A stretch of DNA of 38,498 bases. Origin: a virus. Each line of letters begins with the position of its first letter. The first letter of the stretch is position 1. The notes under the pieces were generated by a model. It was not told the origin of the DNA. It saw only the letters and a list, made by a program, of their open reading frames with translations, and did no database searches. The DNA lies in the IMG/VR virus record IMGVR_UViG_3300037843_000314, positions 1-38,498 of that record, one strand, 5' to 3'. Positions 22,176 through 31,764 of the stretch are shown piece after piece. Both the position numbers and the translations under genes were made by a program.

Positions 22176-24437
22176 TTAAAACTCGTCGTCGCCAAGCAGT
22201 GCGCCTGCGATGTCAAACGACGGACGCTCTGATGCGGTGACGTTCTTGAGCTTCTTGATGACCGGGGCTGCTGCCTTTGCAGGAGCAGTTGTCTTCTTCG
22301 CGGACTTAGGAGCCTGCATGACGTTGGTCTCGTCCTGCTTGACGCGCTTGAAGCCGCCGTCCTCGGGCTTCTGGTCTTCGATAGCCTCCGCGAATAGATC
22401 ACCCTCGTGGTCGTTCTCGTTGTCGCGGTTCTCGCCGGTGGCGGAGTCGGACTCGAAGTGCTTCGCGGCTTCGCCTGTGAACGACGGAACAACTTCCATC
22501 CCGGCGACCTCGGCTGCCGTGCGGACCTCACCCGCGATCAGTGCGCGGAGCGGATCGGAGTCGGAACCCTGCAAGCTGAAGAAGTCTTCCATTGACGCGA
22601 TCTGCGTGTCGTCAAGGCTGGCTTCCATGCTCTCGGCTGCGGAAGGTGCGAAGAACTCTTCGCCGTTGCCTGCGACATGCTCGTCGCCTTCGTTGGCAAG
22701 GGCAGAGACCTTCTCTTCCATATCTTCCTCGTTGAAAACCTGCGCGAGGTCAAGTTCCTCTTCACCCTCTTGCAGGATTTCCTGCTCAAGAGCCTTGATG
22801 GCTTCCTGCGCCTCTTCGATCTTCTCTTCGACGACCATCTTCTTCTCGTCGCTAAGAATCTCGCCAGCGGTGTCGGCTTCCGCGCCCTCGTCCATCGGCA
22901 TCTCTGCCGGGGCTTCCGCGTCCATCGGGGCTTCCTCAATCGGGGCCTCACCCATCGGAGCTTCTGCATCCATCGGCGGCATGTCCTCTGCGGGTGCGTC
23001 CATCGGAGGCATGTCTTCCGGTTGCGCTGTCTTCACAGCGGCGTGCTTTGCGCACATCTTGCCAGCGCCCATCTTCGCGCAGTCGGCGCACTTTTCGGCG
23101 GATTCCTTCTTCTTGGCGTCTTCTTTTGTGAACGCGGGGGCTTTCTTGCCTCCGAACACGCCGGGTTGTGCGGTCTTATCGACCGACGCTTCCTTCACGC
23201 ACTTGCATCCGTCCGGGCACTTGCACTCACCCTCGCACTTGCATTCGTGCGCCGCCTGCTTCTTCGCGGAGGCTTCCTTGCCGGCCTTGTCGCCCTCGGA
23301 CTTGTTAATGGTGTCCATCGGGCGGTGTTCGGCCTGCGTCTCGGACTTCGACGAATCAGCGTGCATCTCGGCGGGAGTGGTGTCCTTGCTCGGGGAGCAG
23401 CGACCATCATCAAATGTTGCTAGCTGCGGTCCCGCGTCCTTGCGGTCGTCGGCCTTCTTCTCAACGGCGGCGTTCTTGGGGTCGCCCTTGACTTCAGACT
23501 CGACTGCTTTCTTTTCTTTGCTCAGGATGGAGGGGTCTTCGAGGAGGTCGTTCATCTCGACCTTGTGAACTTGCTTGAAAGTCTCGGCGATCTTGGAGTA
23601 GTAGGCGTTCTTTGCCGTCTGGCGAAGCATCGCGTTCAGGGCTTTCGTGCTGTTCTGGAGCAAGCTGGAAGCGGCGCTCTTCTGAACTTCTGCCGGGGCG
23701 GTTGGAAGCATCGTCTTAGCGATAGTCCATGCGGCCGCGACGCGCTGCTGTGCCTCGCGCTTGATTGCATCGCGCTTGGTCTTAACTTCTGCCAACTTCT
23801 CCTGAACTGAAGTCTTGGCTGGGGTCGGAGTTGCCATGTTAGAACCTTCCTTTTTCATGTCAGAACGGGCAGAAACGCCCTTCTTAACAGGGGATGCGTA
23901 GCTGTTTTTCTTGCCAACTAAAGGGTTTCCAGCGTTTGCCGAAGCCATCGGAGGCTCCAGCGGGGCTGCTTCTGCCATCGGTTCTGCGGGAATCTCGGGT
24001 GCGGGGGCAGGCTCGGGGATTGCCTCTGGGGCGGGGGGGATTGCAGCCGGGGCTGCCATGTCCGGGGCGGGTGCCCCCATGGGGGCTGAGATGTCGGGTG
24101 CCATGCCGCCAAGCTCGTCCTCGGCCGCCACCTCGCCGCCCGCGATGTCGCTGATCTCGATGTCGATCTCGCTGAGCAGGCCCTTGATCTGCTCGGACCA
24201 CGGGCCGTCCTTGAACTTCTCCCACTGGGAGATAAGCTCGACCCCCTCGCGCATCTCGCGAATCTCGGTCTCAAGCTCCTCGCGCTTCTCGGACAGGAGG
24301 TCGAACTCGGGGGACACGGGCGCTTCGGCGAGAGCGTCCGGTGCCATCTCGGGCATGCCTTCAAGCTCAGCATCCATAACGTCCAAATCGGCTTCCTTCT
24401 TCAGTAGCGCTGCCTGCAATTGCTTCAAGTTTGCCAT
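22176..24437 (-). CDS. Scaffold-like head protein with a metallothionein-like Cys cluster
   Basis: The product has 753 residues from the ATG at 24437, with AGAAGG ten bases upstream; the open frame back to 24491 overlaps the protease gene. The N-terminus (MANLKQLQAALLKKEADLDV) and residues 220-330 are coiled-coil-like. Long stretches are acidic and Pro/Ala/Met-rich with a DMPPMDAPAE repeat. Position between protease and capsid gene, acidity and coiled coils fit a prohead core or scaffold protein. Two Cys regions are unusual: HECKCEGECKCPDGCKC (23249-23196) and KCADCAKMGAGKMCAKHA (23093-23040). K-T-A-Q-P follows each cluster, suggesting protease sites. Removal of cleaved fragments during head maturation would be expected but is not shown. 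Confidence 0.65.
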   Translation of the reverse strand: MANLKQLQAALLKKEADLDVMDAELEGMPEMAPDALAEAPVSPEFDLLSEKREELETEIREMREGVELISQWEKFKDGPWSEQIKGLLSEIDIEISDIAGGEVAAEDELGGMAPDISAPMGAPAPDMAAPAAIPPAPEAIPEPAPAPEIPAEPMAEAAPLEPPMASANAGNPLVGKKNSYASPVKKGVSARSDMKKEGSNMATPTPAKTSVQEKLAEVKTKRDAIKREAQQRVAAAWTIAKTMLPTAPAEVQKSAASSLLQNSTKALNAMLRQTAKNAYYSKIAETFKQVHKVEMNDLLEDPSILSKEKKAVESEVKGDPKNAAVEKKADDRKDAGPQLATFDDGRCSPSKDTTPAEMHADSSKSETQAEHRPMDTINKSEGDKAGKEASAKKQAAHECKCEGECKCPDGCKCVKEASVDKTAQPGVFGGKKAPAFTKEDAKKKESAEKCADCAKMGAGKMCAKHAAVKTAQPEDMPPMDAPAEDMPPMDAEAPMGEAPIEEAPMDAEAPAEMPMDEGAEADTAGEILSDEKKMVVEEKIEEAQEAIKALEQEILQEGEEELDLAQVFNEEDMEEKVSALANEGDEHVAGNGEEFFAPSAAESMEASLDDTQIASMEDFFSLQGSDSDPLRALIAGEVRTAAEVAGMEVVPSFTGEAAKHFESDSATGENRDNENDHEGDLFAEAIEDQKPEDGGFKRVKQDETNVMQAPKSAKKTTAPAKAAAPVIKKLKNVTASERPSFDIAGALLGDDEF

Positions 24438-24444
24438 AGATTCT

Positions 24445-25383
24445 TTACCTTCTGCGGTCCCCCAGGAAATCGGCGTCCAGCAAGGTCTCACTCAATGAAA
24501 GGTCTTCGTATTCAGTCTTTTTCGATGCTGTCATGGCAAATTTCGAGGTTGCCGATGACTGTTTCTGAGTATACGGGGTCGAGGGTCCCACCCATTCCTC
24601 GGCGACTATGCTCCGTTTTGCGGCTCCGGGGAACGCCGGGGTCGCCACCCAGCTTGCCTCGACGAACTTCACGCCGCCGTTGACCATGGTCTTGTGCCCG
24701 CAAAGCTCGGCTATTCGACGCGGGACGCCGTCGTCGTCGGCCAGGAACGTACCCTTCTGAAAGGAAAGGTGGTTGCAGTACGTGTTGGCGTCGGTCACGC
24801 GGGTGCCGCAGTAGGAGCAGATGACAAGGTCGGTCACGCACCCCATGGACAGGTAACGCACCCTGCCCTCGCGGATGTCGCTGACCAAGCGCTCGTGGGT
24901 GACGTCGGTCGCCACGAGGATGTCGCAGTAGTAGACCCAGATCGAGCCGCCCTCCGCGACGTTCACCTTGCGCAGCACGGCGTCGAGGATGTGCCCCTTC
25001 GCGTACTTGCTGTTCTGGAAATGCTCGACGAAGTTGAAGGCCCCGACGAAGGTGCGGTAGCTCAGTCTCAAAACCTCGTTGGTCCACGCGTCGTCGTTGT
25101 TGTTGACGAGGTGGCTGGTTTCGGGCTTGATCAGGTAGTCGAACGGCTCTTCCTCCGTCATCACCGACGACATGATCGTCACGTGCGACAACAGGTACTT
25201 CGAAGAATCAGCCGCCATTTTCCGCCGCGCTGCGGCGGCGGAGCCGCTCGCGGTCTTGCAGAACGGGTGGTCCCCGTCGATGTCGCAGCCACGGAACGCA
25301 CGGTTGCCATACCACCTCTCCCAGTCCCCCGGCTTGAGGATCGGCTCGTTCAGCGGCGCGTTGGCTACCTTCTTGAAGGACAT
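24445..25383 (-). CDS. Prohead maturation protease
   Basis: The product has 312 residues. The core matches the herpes/HK97/T4-type prohead serine protease layout. It has FNFVEHFQNSKYAKGHILDA with the catalytic His region, a central strand IWVYYCDILVATDVTHERLV, and YLSMGC carrying the candidate nucleophile Ser. Immediately after it lies an inserted zinc-knuckle-like element, CSYCGTRVTDANTYCNHL. The N-terminal pro-region contains FCKTASG, a K-T-A motif that might be self-processed. The ATG lies one base after the stop of the 1830-residue gene, and the scaffold gene follows after seven bases. It would cleave scaffold and capsid N-termini inside the prohead. Confidence 0.75.
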   Translation of the reverse strand: MSFKKVANAPLNEPILKPGDWERWYGNRAFRGCDIDGDHPFCKTASGSAAAARRKMAADSSKYLLSHVTIMSSVMTEEEPFDYLIKPETSHLVNNNDDAWTNEVLRLSYRTFVGAFNFVEHFQNSKYAKGHILDAVLRKVNVAEGGSIWVYYCDILVATDVTHERLVSDIREGRVRYLSMGCVTDLVICSYCGTRVTDANTYCNHLSFQKGTFLADDDGVPRRIAELCGHKTMVNGGVKFVEASWVATPAFPGAAKRSIVAEEWVGPSTPYTQKQSSATSKFAMTASKKTEYEDLSLSETLLDADFLGDRRR

Positions 25384-25384
25384 C

Positions 25385-28300
25385 TCACCCTCTACCTATC
25401 CGCTCGGAAGCCCACTTTTCTACCGTTTCGCCCACGTGCTGTCCGTTGACGTAGGTGTCCTCGGTGACGACGCCGCCCTCGTCGATGCAGAATCGAGCGA
25501 CCGTTCCGGGGTACTTGGCAGAGATACTTTCCGCATAGCGCACCGCTTTTGCGGCGTCGTCGAATTCGACCTCATCGCCGAGGAACTGGACGTATACTTT
25601 GCCCTCGTCGAGCACATCGGTAATCTCGGGGATTTCCTCGCTCGACGCATCCTTGCCCTCAAGCCCCTCAGTCTCCTCGTCAGTGAAGTCATGCACCCGT
25701 TTGTACGGGTAGCCGTAGAACTCGGCGGTGTACTCCTCGCCCACCATGTCCCAGAGCGCATCCATCGAAATACCGCGATCCTGCGCTTCCTGTCGGAGGT
25801 AGTCTTCCTGCATGAAAAAGCGCTTCGCCTCATCCTCGGCTTCGCTGACCTGTTCGAGAAAATATTCCTCATCCTCGTCCGCATCCTGCTGCGTGTACTC
25901 GGCGGTCTTGCTAGCGACCACACCATCGGGGTTGATGCGCGGGTCGATCTGCGGGAGATGCTTTTTCTTTTTCGGATTCAACGATTCCACCACGCCCTGC
26001 ATGGTGTCCTTTGTGAGCAAGTCCTGCTCCTGCTGGTCGAGGTGCTCTTTCATGTCGTCGCGTGGCGGTAGCTTCGTTGGCGTCTCGTGCATCTCGACGA
26101 GTCCCTTTTTGCGGAGTAGGCTCGACACCGGGCGGTACACGCCGGGCTGCGAGGGGTCCTGAACGTAGTTTCCGCTCGGCGGGGGCGCAGCTTCCTGCTG
26201 GCGGCGCTGCGGGCGGGTCTTCCAACTGTAGCGTCCGCGCACGTCTTCAAGGTCTTCCGCGAATTCGAGAATGTCCACGCCTTCCTTCCATGTCACATTG
26301 TTCGCGAGCATGTAATCGGTGTACCTCTCGATCTCGTCCATGCCGTACCAGCCGATCCAGAGTCCGTTCCAGATCGTGTAGTCGGGCTTCGTCTTCTGCT
26401 CCTCATAGCTGATGGCAGCGTTACCGGCTGGCCTCTCCATCTTCACGAGGTCCTCCGGCGACACATACTTATTCTCCTTCTTCCACTGTTCCCTCTCCTC
26501 ATCGCCCACGCCGGATGCACGCTCGCGGAGCGTGTCCGTGAGAACCTTCTCGTAGCCGGGGTCCCGCGTGACGAGGCGCTGCTCGCCCTCGGGCCAGTAG
26601 CACTGGGGGTCCTGCTGGAAAATCGTGAACGGTTTTTGCTTGCGCTCGTCGGGCGTTTGCCTGACCCGCCCTAGCGCGTCTTCTTCGCCCGTTTCTTTTT
26701 CTTCCTCCGGCACCTCGCGGTTGTCCTTGAGGCGCTGCTGGCAAGCCTCGTTAATGGTCACGAGGTAGCCGTCGAGCATGTTCTGGTTCTGCGCCCAGAG
26801 CGCGGGGGCTTCCTGGTACCGCGCGAGGAGAACCTGCTCAAGCTCGGGCCAGCGCCCCTTGATCACCTGCTTGACGTAGTTGGCGACGCGCTTGTCCAGG
26901 CGGCTGCGTTCGCCCCACCGCTGTGAGGTGCTCGGCTTGTATTCCCCGTGCCCGTATCCTTTGCTGTTTTCTGTGTTCTTGGCGTAGCTGAGCACCTTCT
27001 GCTCGTACTCGGGCCAACGCCCCTTGATGACCTTTATGGAATAGTCAAGCGGTAGGTCGGTGTAGTGCCGGTAGCGCTGGCGACCCTTGCTTTCCTGCGC
27101 GTCCTTCTGACCGGAGAGAATCTTCTCCTCAAGCTCTGGCATACGAGCGTGCAGTGTGTCGGCGGCGTAGTTGATGAGCGCCGCGAGGTTGTTGGCTTCA
27201 AGGGCAGACCTCTGGAAGTCGTCCCAACTCTTACCTTGGAAGAACGCCTCGGAATACCTACGCGCCTCGCCGGGGTTGCCGACGATCATACACTCCTCCG
27301 GGTTGAGCCTGCCGTTCTTCTTACGCTTGAGTCCGGGGATGGCAGACCACGGCTGCTTCAGCACCCTGATGGCGTACTCCGCCGCGCCGTAGCCGGATGC
27401 CAAGCCGGGCTTCTCTTTCAAAAGCTTCGCTTCAAATTCGGGCCAACGTGAACGGCGACCGCGTGCGGCGTAATCAAGCGCCATACGCATCTGTTCCATA
27501 TTGCGCGTCTGAAGGAAAAGTTTTTCAAGGAGATAAGGTTCCAACTCGGGCCAAGGCCCCTTGATGAACTTGGATGCGTAGTCAATCGCTTCTTTGTCTA
27601 CCCTGCCGCGTGCCTTGACTTTGTCAAAAAGAGCCACAGCCAGCGGTTCCCACGGCTGTCCGGGGTGAAACAGCGCCCCGTACTTCAGCAATAGATTCGT
27701 GTTGACGTGTGCAGCGACAAGCTGCGCCTCAAGCTCGGGCGGGAGCGCCTTCCCTGTGGCGAGGGCGTGGCGCACCTGCATAGTGAACTTCTTGCCTTGG
27801 GGTTCACCATAGCGGGTGCGGTAGCTGTAGCCGCGATCTCTGTCTCCGGCAGGATTCCACGGTTTGCTAGGTTCCTGCGGTTCTTCCGGGCCTTCCGGTT
27901 CTTGCGGTTCCACTGGTCGAGTTTTGTATTCTCCGCTAACAGGGTCGTAGCGGTTCCGCCACCATTCATCGTACTCTTTCTGATAGGCGTCATGCTGCTT
28001 TTGCCACTCTTGATATTGTGGTGTAGCCTGAAACGCCTTTTGCTTGTCCTGCCATTCGGCGTGGTCTTTTTGGTACTGGTCAAACTTTCCCTGCCACTCG
28101 GCGAGTTCCTTGTTGTACTCGGCAATCTGCTGGTCAAACTGAGTGTTGTGCTCAACTTCCTTCTGCGACTCCTCGCCCAGAATCTTCGCGACAGCATCCG
28201 GGTCGGAGACGTTCTCAGTGACCCACTCCCGTACTTTCGGTTCCTTCTCGGCAAGCAATCCGAGAGCCTTGGCAAGCGACGGGTCGGCGAGAAACTTTTC

Positions 28301-30877
28301 GCTCCTGCTGTAGCTGTTCTCGCCCGTGACGGACTCAAGCATGCACACGTCCGCCCGGTTCATAAACTGGTTGGACTCCGGGTGAAGCTGCGCCACGGCG
28401 GAGCCTGCGTCGAAGAATATGTAGAGTGGCCCATCAGCTAGGTAGTGCGCAGCCATCGTGTTGCCGGGAGGGGCGGTACACCAGTTGGTGCCGCTGCCAA
28501 GCTCCATAGCCGCCTTCGGCTCGGTAACCTTGTAGATCGTGATGTCGCCCTGCTTGACGACGATCTCCGCGCCCTGCCTCACCCTCTCGCGCTTCTCTTC
28601 CTTCTTGCTGCCCATACCCGCGACCGTCGCCTGCTCAAGCGTCTCAAACAGCTTCGGCGGGTCGTACTGCTGGATGTCCTTGCTGAAGGTGAAAGCCGGG
28701 GACTTTTTGAGCTTCTGGAATATCCCAAGCTGCTCCGTCAGCTTCGCGGCATCTTCCGGCAGTTTGAACGCGCCCTTCGCAAGGTGCTTCGCTAGCCATG
28801 CCACGTAATCGGTCTGGTTCGGGCTTGGGTCTGCCTTGATGCACTCCTCAATCTGCTCGGGAGTCAGCTTGAACTGCTTCTGGAGAAGCTCGACCTTCTG
28901 GTCGGTGGGTCGGGCGGACTTGGAGAACCAGCCAGAGTCCTCGGTGCTGCCGATCTTGCTCAGCGCTGTGTCCCAGTCGTTGCCGTCCACCTCGGAAGCC
29001 CACAGGCGGGCTTGGCTATCAAACACAGCGTCTTCCTCGTCCATAATCGCCGCGAGCCTACGATCTTCTGCGTCGTAGTCGTAGTTGTCGTACTCTTCGT
29101 CGTCCTCAGACCCGGTCATATTCAGCGAAAGCTCGCCGGGGTCTTGCAACTCTTCCGGCTCGTCGGACGCGCCCGCGTCGGGGTTGTCCGTGCCGCCGAT
29201 GGGCGTGCCCATACCGTAGCTCTTGGTCGGGACATCCGCCTCTTTTTCAAATTCAGGCTCGTCAAACATGGAATTCTCTTGCTCTTCCATTGAGGGCTTG
29301 CGGGATGTTGGCATCCTGCCAATTTGAAACTCTGAGTCCGGTAGTCCGTGCCAACGATTTTCTGCTTTGGGACGACGAATTTTTTCTGTGTATTCTTCCA
29401 CGATGCCCGTAGACGGAACTTCATAGCCGCTGTAGCTGAGCTTGACTCCCTTGCCTTGAGTGACGGACTTGACCATCTCCGAAGTGAGCGCGTAAGAGTT
29501 CCCGATCTGTTCCGGCTTGATGGAACCGATAGCCTTCAGCCAACGCCCCTTGTTCGCTGCCTGTGAGATCGGGTCTGACGTGTCGCGCTTCCACTTTTCC
29601 TGACCGGGCGTGAAGGTGATAATGGAAATTTTCCCTGTGCCCATACCTCGGTTGAACTCCCAATCCATCTTGGCGGCCCAGCGCACCGCGTCTTCTGCGT
29701 TGTCCATAGCGAATATCTCGCCCTCGCCGTAGCGTTCGCCCTCTTCGTCGCCCTTGACCCAGTTGGAAGTCTGGAGCGGGAGAATGCCCTTTGTCTTGAT
29801 GCTCGGAGCTTTATCAGTGGATGTGACGTGGTATAGCGTCTTCGCCGCTGATTTCGTAAGCTGAGCGATAGTGACGAGGCTGGCATCTTTGTGCTTGTCA
29901 CCCTTGTCCCAGTCGGCGCAGCAGGCGAGCGGGACGATGTGCATACCCCAGAAAGCGCACCACGATTTGCGACCGTGTGGGTCGGGGGCTTTCGCTTCGC
30001 TGCCATATTCGCAACGGTGGCACCCAAAGCCGCCCTCCTGCTCGGCGTACTTGGCTTCCGCCTGCGTGAACTTCTTCTCCATCGGCGGCTGATTCTCGGG
30101 GTCGCCCCTGTGGTACAGGCGGCACGATCCCTTCTCAAAGCTGATCGGACCGTCAACGCGCATACACTCGTTCGTGCCCTGCCTCATATCGCAGGTTCCG
30201 CACAGGTAGTTGCCATCTGGGTCGAACGGCTTGATGTCGTCGGTGTTGACGTTGTCGGCAGGCTCGGCGTACTGTGCCCACTGCTTCGCTTCCTTGCGCA
30301 CGTGGTCTTCGTGCTCAAAATCGTATTGTCCGCTGTCGGGAAACTGACCGTGTGCCGCCTTCGCCGAGGCTTGGACAGGAGCTTCTTTGAAGAACTCGTG
30401 TTCCGCTTTGTCCTCCTCAATTGGGGTGATCTCGCGGGCTTCCTTCTCCTCACCGTGCCAGTCACTCAGCACGTCTTCTATCGGCTTGACGCCGAGGCCG
30501 ACGAGCGTAGCTTGCGCCTCAACCTTGGAGGTGTCCCAGTCCGGGTGCGCCTTGGCGATCTCGGTGCAGCGGGTGGTGTGCGCTTTACTCTTGGTGTTAC
30601 GGTGAAGGGTGACGCCCACCTTTGGCTGGGATTCCTTGAAGAACTCGGCGTCTTCCTGGCTGGATGGCGGTGCAAGGTCTTTCGGTGGGATGATGGCTGG
30701 GGAGCCGGAAAAGCCTTCCCCGTTGAGGCTCTCTCCGAACTCGGTTCCCTTGGATTCCGGGGTGGACTCGCCCCTGCGATGAGCGCCCAGAGAGTCGTAG
30801 TTGTCCGTGGTCATAGACTCCAACAGGGCGTCCATGGCGCGTTTCTTCAGCAGTGGGGATTTGGGAGTCAGGCTCAT
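25385..30877 (-). CDS. 1830-residue multidomain head-associated protein
   Basis: Domains in order: residues 220-325, two Cys-rich parts (CGTCDMRQGTNECM and CHRCEYGSEA...CCADWDKGD). Residues 345-460, an ADP-ribosyltransferase-like region (LYHVTSTDKAPSIKTKGILP, then YGEGEIFAMDNAEDAVRWAA). Residues 770-850, a domain with GSGTNWCTAPPGN and LYIFFDAG...QLHPESNQFM. Residues 910-975, a Trp/Gln-rich coiled coil of EWQ...YQK units. Residues 1096-1355, about six solenoid repeats of the form Y-A...VIKGRWPELE..LL. The C-terminus is acidic with SKTAEYTQ. It is directly upstream of the protease gene. A virion-packaged protein is the favoured reading. A second ATG at 30835 is possible, as the first has a poor binding site. 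Confidence 0.65.
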   Translation of the reverse strand: MSLTPKSPLLKKRAMDALLESMTTDNYDSLGAHRRGESTPESKGTEFGESLNGEGFSGSPAIIPPKDLAPPSSQEDAEFFKESQPKVGVTLHRNTKSKAHTTRCTEIAKAHPDWDTSKVEAQATLVGLGVKPIEDVLSDWHGEEKEAREITPIEEDKAEHEFFKEAPVQASAKAAHGQFPDSGQYDFEHEDHVRKEAKQWAQYAEPADNVNTDDIKPFDPDGNYLCGTCDMRQGTNECMRVDGPISFEKGSCRLYHRGDPENQPPMEKKFTQAEAKYAEQEGGFGCHRCEYGSEAKAPDPHGRKSWCAFWGMHIVPLACCADWDKGDKHKDASLVTIAQLTKSAAKTLYHVTSTDKAPSIKTKGILPLQTSNWVKGDEEGERYGEGEIFAMDNAEDAVRWAAKMDWEFNRGMGTGKISIITFTPGQEKWKRDTSDPISQAANKGRWLKAIGSIKPEQIGNSYALTSEMVKSVTQGKGVKLSYSGYEVPSTGIVEEYTEKIRRPKAENRWHGLPDSEFQIGRMPTSRKPSMEEQENSMFDEPEFEKEADVPTKSYGMGTPIGGTDNPDAGASDEPEELQDPGELSLNMTGSEDDEEYDNYDYDAEDRRLAAIMDEEDAVFDSQARLWASEVDGNDWDTALSKIGSTEDSGWFSKSARPTDQKVELLQKQFKLTPEQIEECIKADPSPNQTDYVAWLAKHLAKGAFKLPEDAAKLTEQLGIFQKLKKSPAFTFSKDIQQYDPPKLFETLEQATVAGMGSKKEEKRERVRQGAEIVVKQGDITIYKVTEPKAAMELGSGTNWCTAPPGNTMAAHYLADGPLYIFFDAGSAVAQLHPESNQFMNRADVCMLESVTGENSYSRSEKFLADPSLAKALGLLAEKEPKVREWVTENVSDPDAVAKILGEESQKEVEHNTQFDQQIAEYNKELAEWQGKFDQYQKDHAEWQDKQKAFQATPQYQEWQKQHDAYQKEYDEWWRNRYDPVSGEYKTRPVEPQEPEGPEEPQEPSKPWNPAGDRDRGYSYRTRYGEPQGKKFTMQVRHALATGKALPPELEAQLVAAHVNTNLLLKYGALFHPGQPWEPLAVALFDKVKARGRVDKEAIDYASKFIKGPWPELEPYLLEKLFLQTRNMEQMRMALDYAARGRRSRWPEFEAKLLKEKPGLASGYGAAEYAIRVLKQPWSAIPGLKRKKNGRLNPEECMIVGNPGEARRYSEAFFQGKSWDDFQRSALEANNLAALINYAADTLHARMPELEEKILSGQKDAQESKGRQRYRHYTDLPLDYSIKVIKGRWPEYEQKVLSYAKNTENSKGYGHGEYKPSTSQRWGERSRLDKRVANYVKQVIKGRWPELEQVLLARYQEAPALWAQNQNMLDGYLVTINEACQQRLKDNREVPEEEKETGEEDALGRVRQTPDERKQKPFTIFQQDPQCYWPEGEQRLVTRDPGYEKVLTDTLRERASGVGDEEREQWKKENKYVSPEDLVKMERPAGNAAISYEEQKTKPDYTIWNGLWIGWYGMDEIERYTDYMLANNVTWKEGVDILEFAEDLEDVRGRYSWKTRPQRRQQEAAPPPSGNYVQDPSQPGVYRPVSSLLRKKGLVEMHETPTKLPPRDDMKEHLDQQEQDLLTKDTMQGVVESLNPKKKKHLPQIDPRINPDGVVASKTAEYTQQDADEDEEYFLEQVSEAEDEAKRFFMQEDYLRQEAQDRGISMDALWDMVGEEYTAEFYGYPYKRVHDFTDEETEGLEGKDASSEEIPEITDVLDEGKVYVQFLGDEVEFDDAAKAVRYAESISAKYPGTVARFCIDEGGVVTEDTYVNGQHVGETVEKWASERIGRG

Positions 30878-30947
30878 CCTATAAATGGTACGGGAAAGCT
30901 TGAAAAAACTGGGAATATAAGGTATTGAAAACGCAGGACATCGCTAC

Positions 30948-30977
30948 TGGACATTTTTTAGTCCTCGGCTGTATACT
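30948..30977 (+). promoter_or_regulatory. Promoter for the rightward cassette
   Basis: TGGACA (30948-30953) and TATACT (30972-30977) are 18 bases apart; the -10 sits in CGGCTGTATACTACAGG, nearly identical to the element at 6462-6491. AGGAGG and the first gene follow about 40 bases downstream. Confidence 0.75.
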
Positions 30978-31017
30978 ACAGGTGGTCAAACGGCATCTAA
31001 TAAGACAGGAGGACTTG

Positions 31018-31764
31018 ATGAGCGAAACAGCGGTTCTATCAGCCCACAAAGACACCAACCTAGTGACACGCGAGACTTTGCGTGCGCTCCCCGCAGTGAT
31101 TGGCACCGACACCTTCAAGCCAGTTGCCCACATTGAACTGGTGGAAACCTTTGAACGCGAACTCAACCGACGTGACATCCAGATCATCCGCGAACAATTC
31201 GCGATCTCCAAGAACGGTATGAAGCTGTTCGGCACCCTTGACCTGACGCTGAACGGCGTTGAGGGAATGGCTGCTGCCCTCGGCTTCCGCACTTCCAACA
31301 ACCGCGAAATGGCGCTTCAAGGCATCGCCGGGATGCGCGTTTTCGTGTGCGACAATATGGCATTCAGCGGTGAGACGATCATCCTGCGCCGCAAACACAC
31401 GTCCGGTCTGAACCTTCTGGACGAAGTAGTTGAAGCCCTCAACCAGTACGAAATCCACTACCGACAACTGAAAGCCGAAATCGGCGACCTTCGCAGCTAC
31501 GGGATGGAAGACGTAGCGGCGAAAGTCCTTATCCACGACATATTCGCCAAGCAGATTATGCCCGTCCGGTATATGCCGGAAGTGAGCAACGTCTACTTCA
31601 ACGAGTTCGTCACCAGCGCGGAGCCGAAGTACGCGGCGTTCAACGACCGCACCGCTTGGAGCCTCTTGAACAGCTTCACCGAAGTCGCCAAAGAAATGCC
31701 CCTGACTACGCGGATGGACGCCACTCAGGAAATCGGTGCGATCTTCGGCAAGCTGGTCAGGTAG
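31018..31764 (+). CDS. DUF932-like phage/plasmid protein
   Basis: From the ATG at 31018 the product has 248 residues; ACAGGAGGACTTG gives a very strong ribosome binding site, and the longer open frame upstream crosses the promoter. The block LFGTLDLTLNGVEGMAAALG, FRTSNNREMALQGIAGMRVF and VCDNMAFSGETIILRRKHTS matches the core of DUF932-type proteins, which are widespread in phages and plasmids and have no settled biochemical role. It is the first gene of the rightward cassette and the best expressed by its signals. Confidence 0.8.
   Translation: MSETAVLSAHKDTNLVTRETLRALPAVIGTDTFKPVAHIELVETFERELNRRDIQIIREQFAISKNGMKLFGTLDLTLNGVEGMAAALGFRTSNNREMALQGIAGMRVFVCDNMAFSGETIILRRKHTSGLNLLDEVVEALNQYEIHYRQLKAEIGDLRSYGMEDVAAKVLIHDIFAKQIMPVRYMPEVSNVYFNEFVTSAEPKYAAFNDRTAWSLLNSFTEVAKEMPLTTRMDATQEIGAIFGKLVR

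Noticed and set aside
26050-26744. Several long antisense ORFs opposite the 1830-residue gene and other large genes
   Set aside because: Arg/Pro/Ala-rich shadow frames of GC-rich coding DNA without binding sites or domain patterns.
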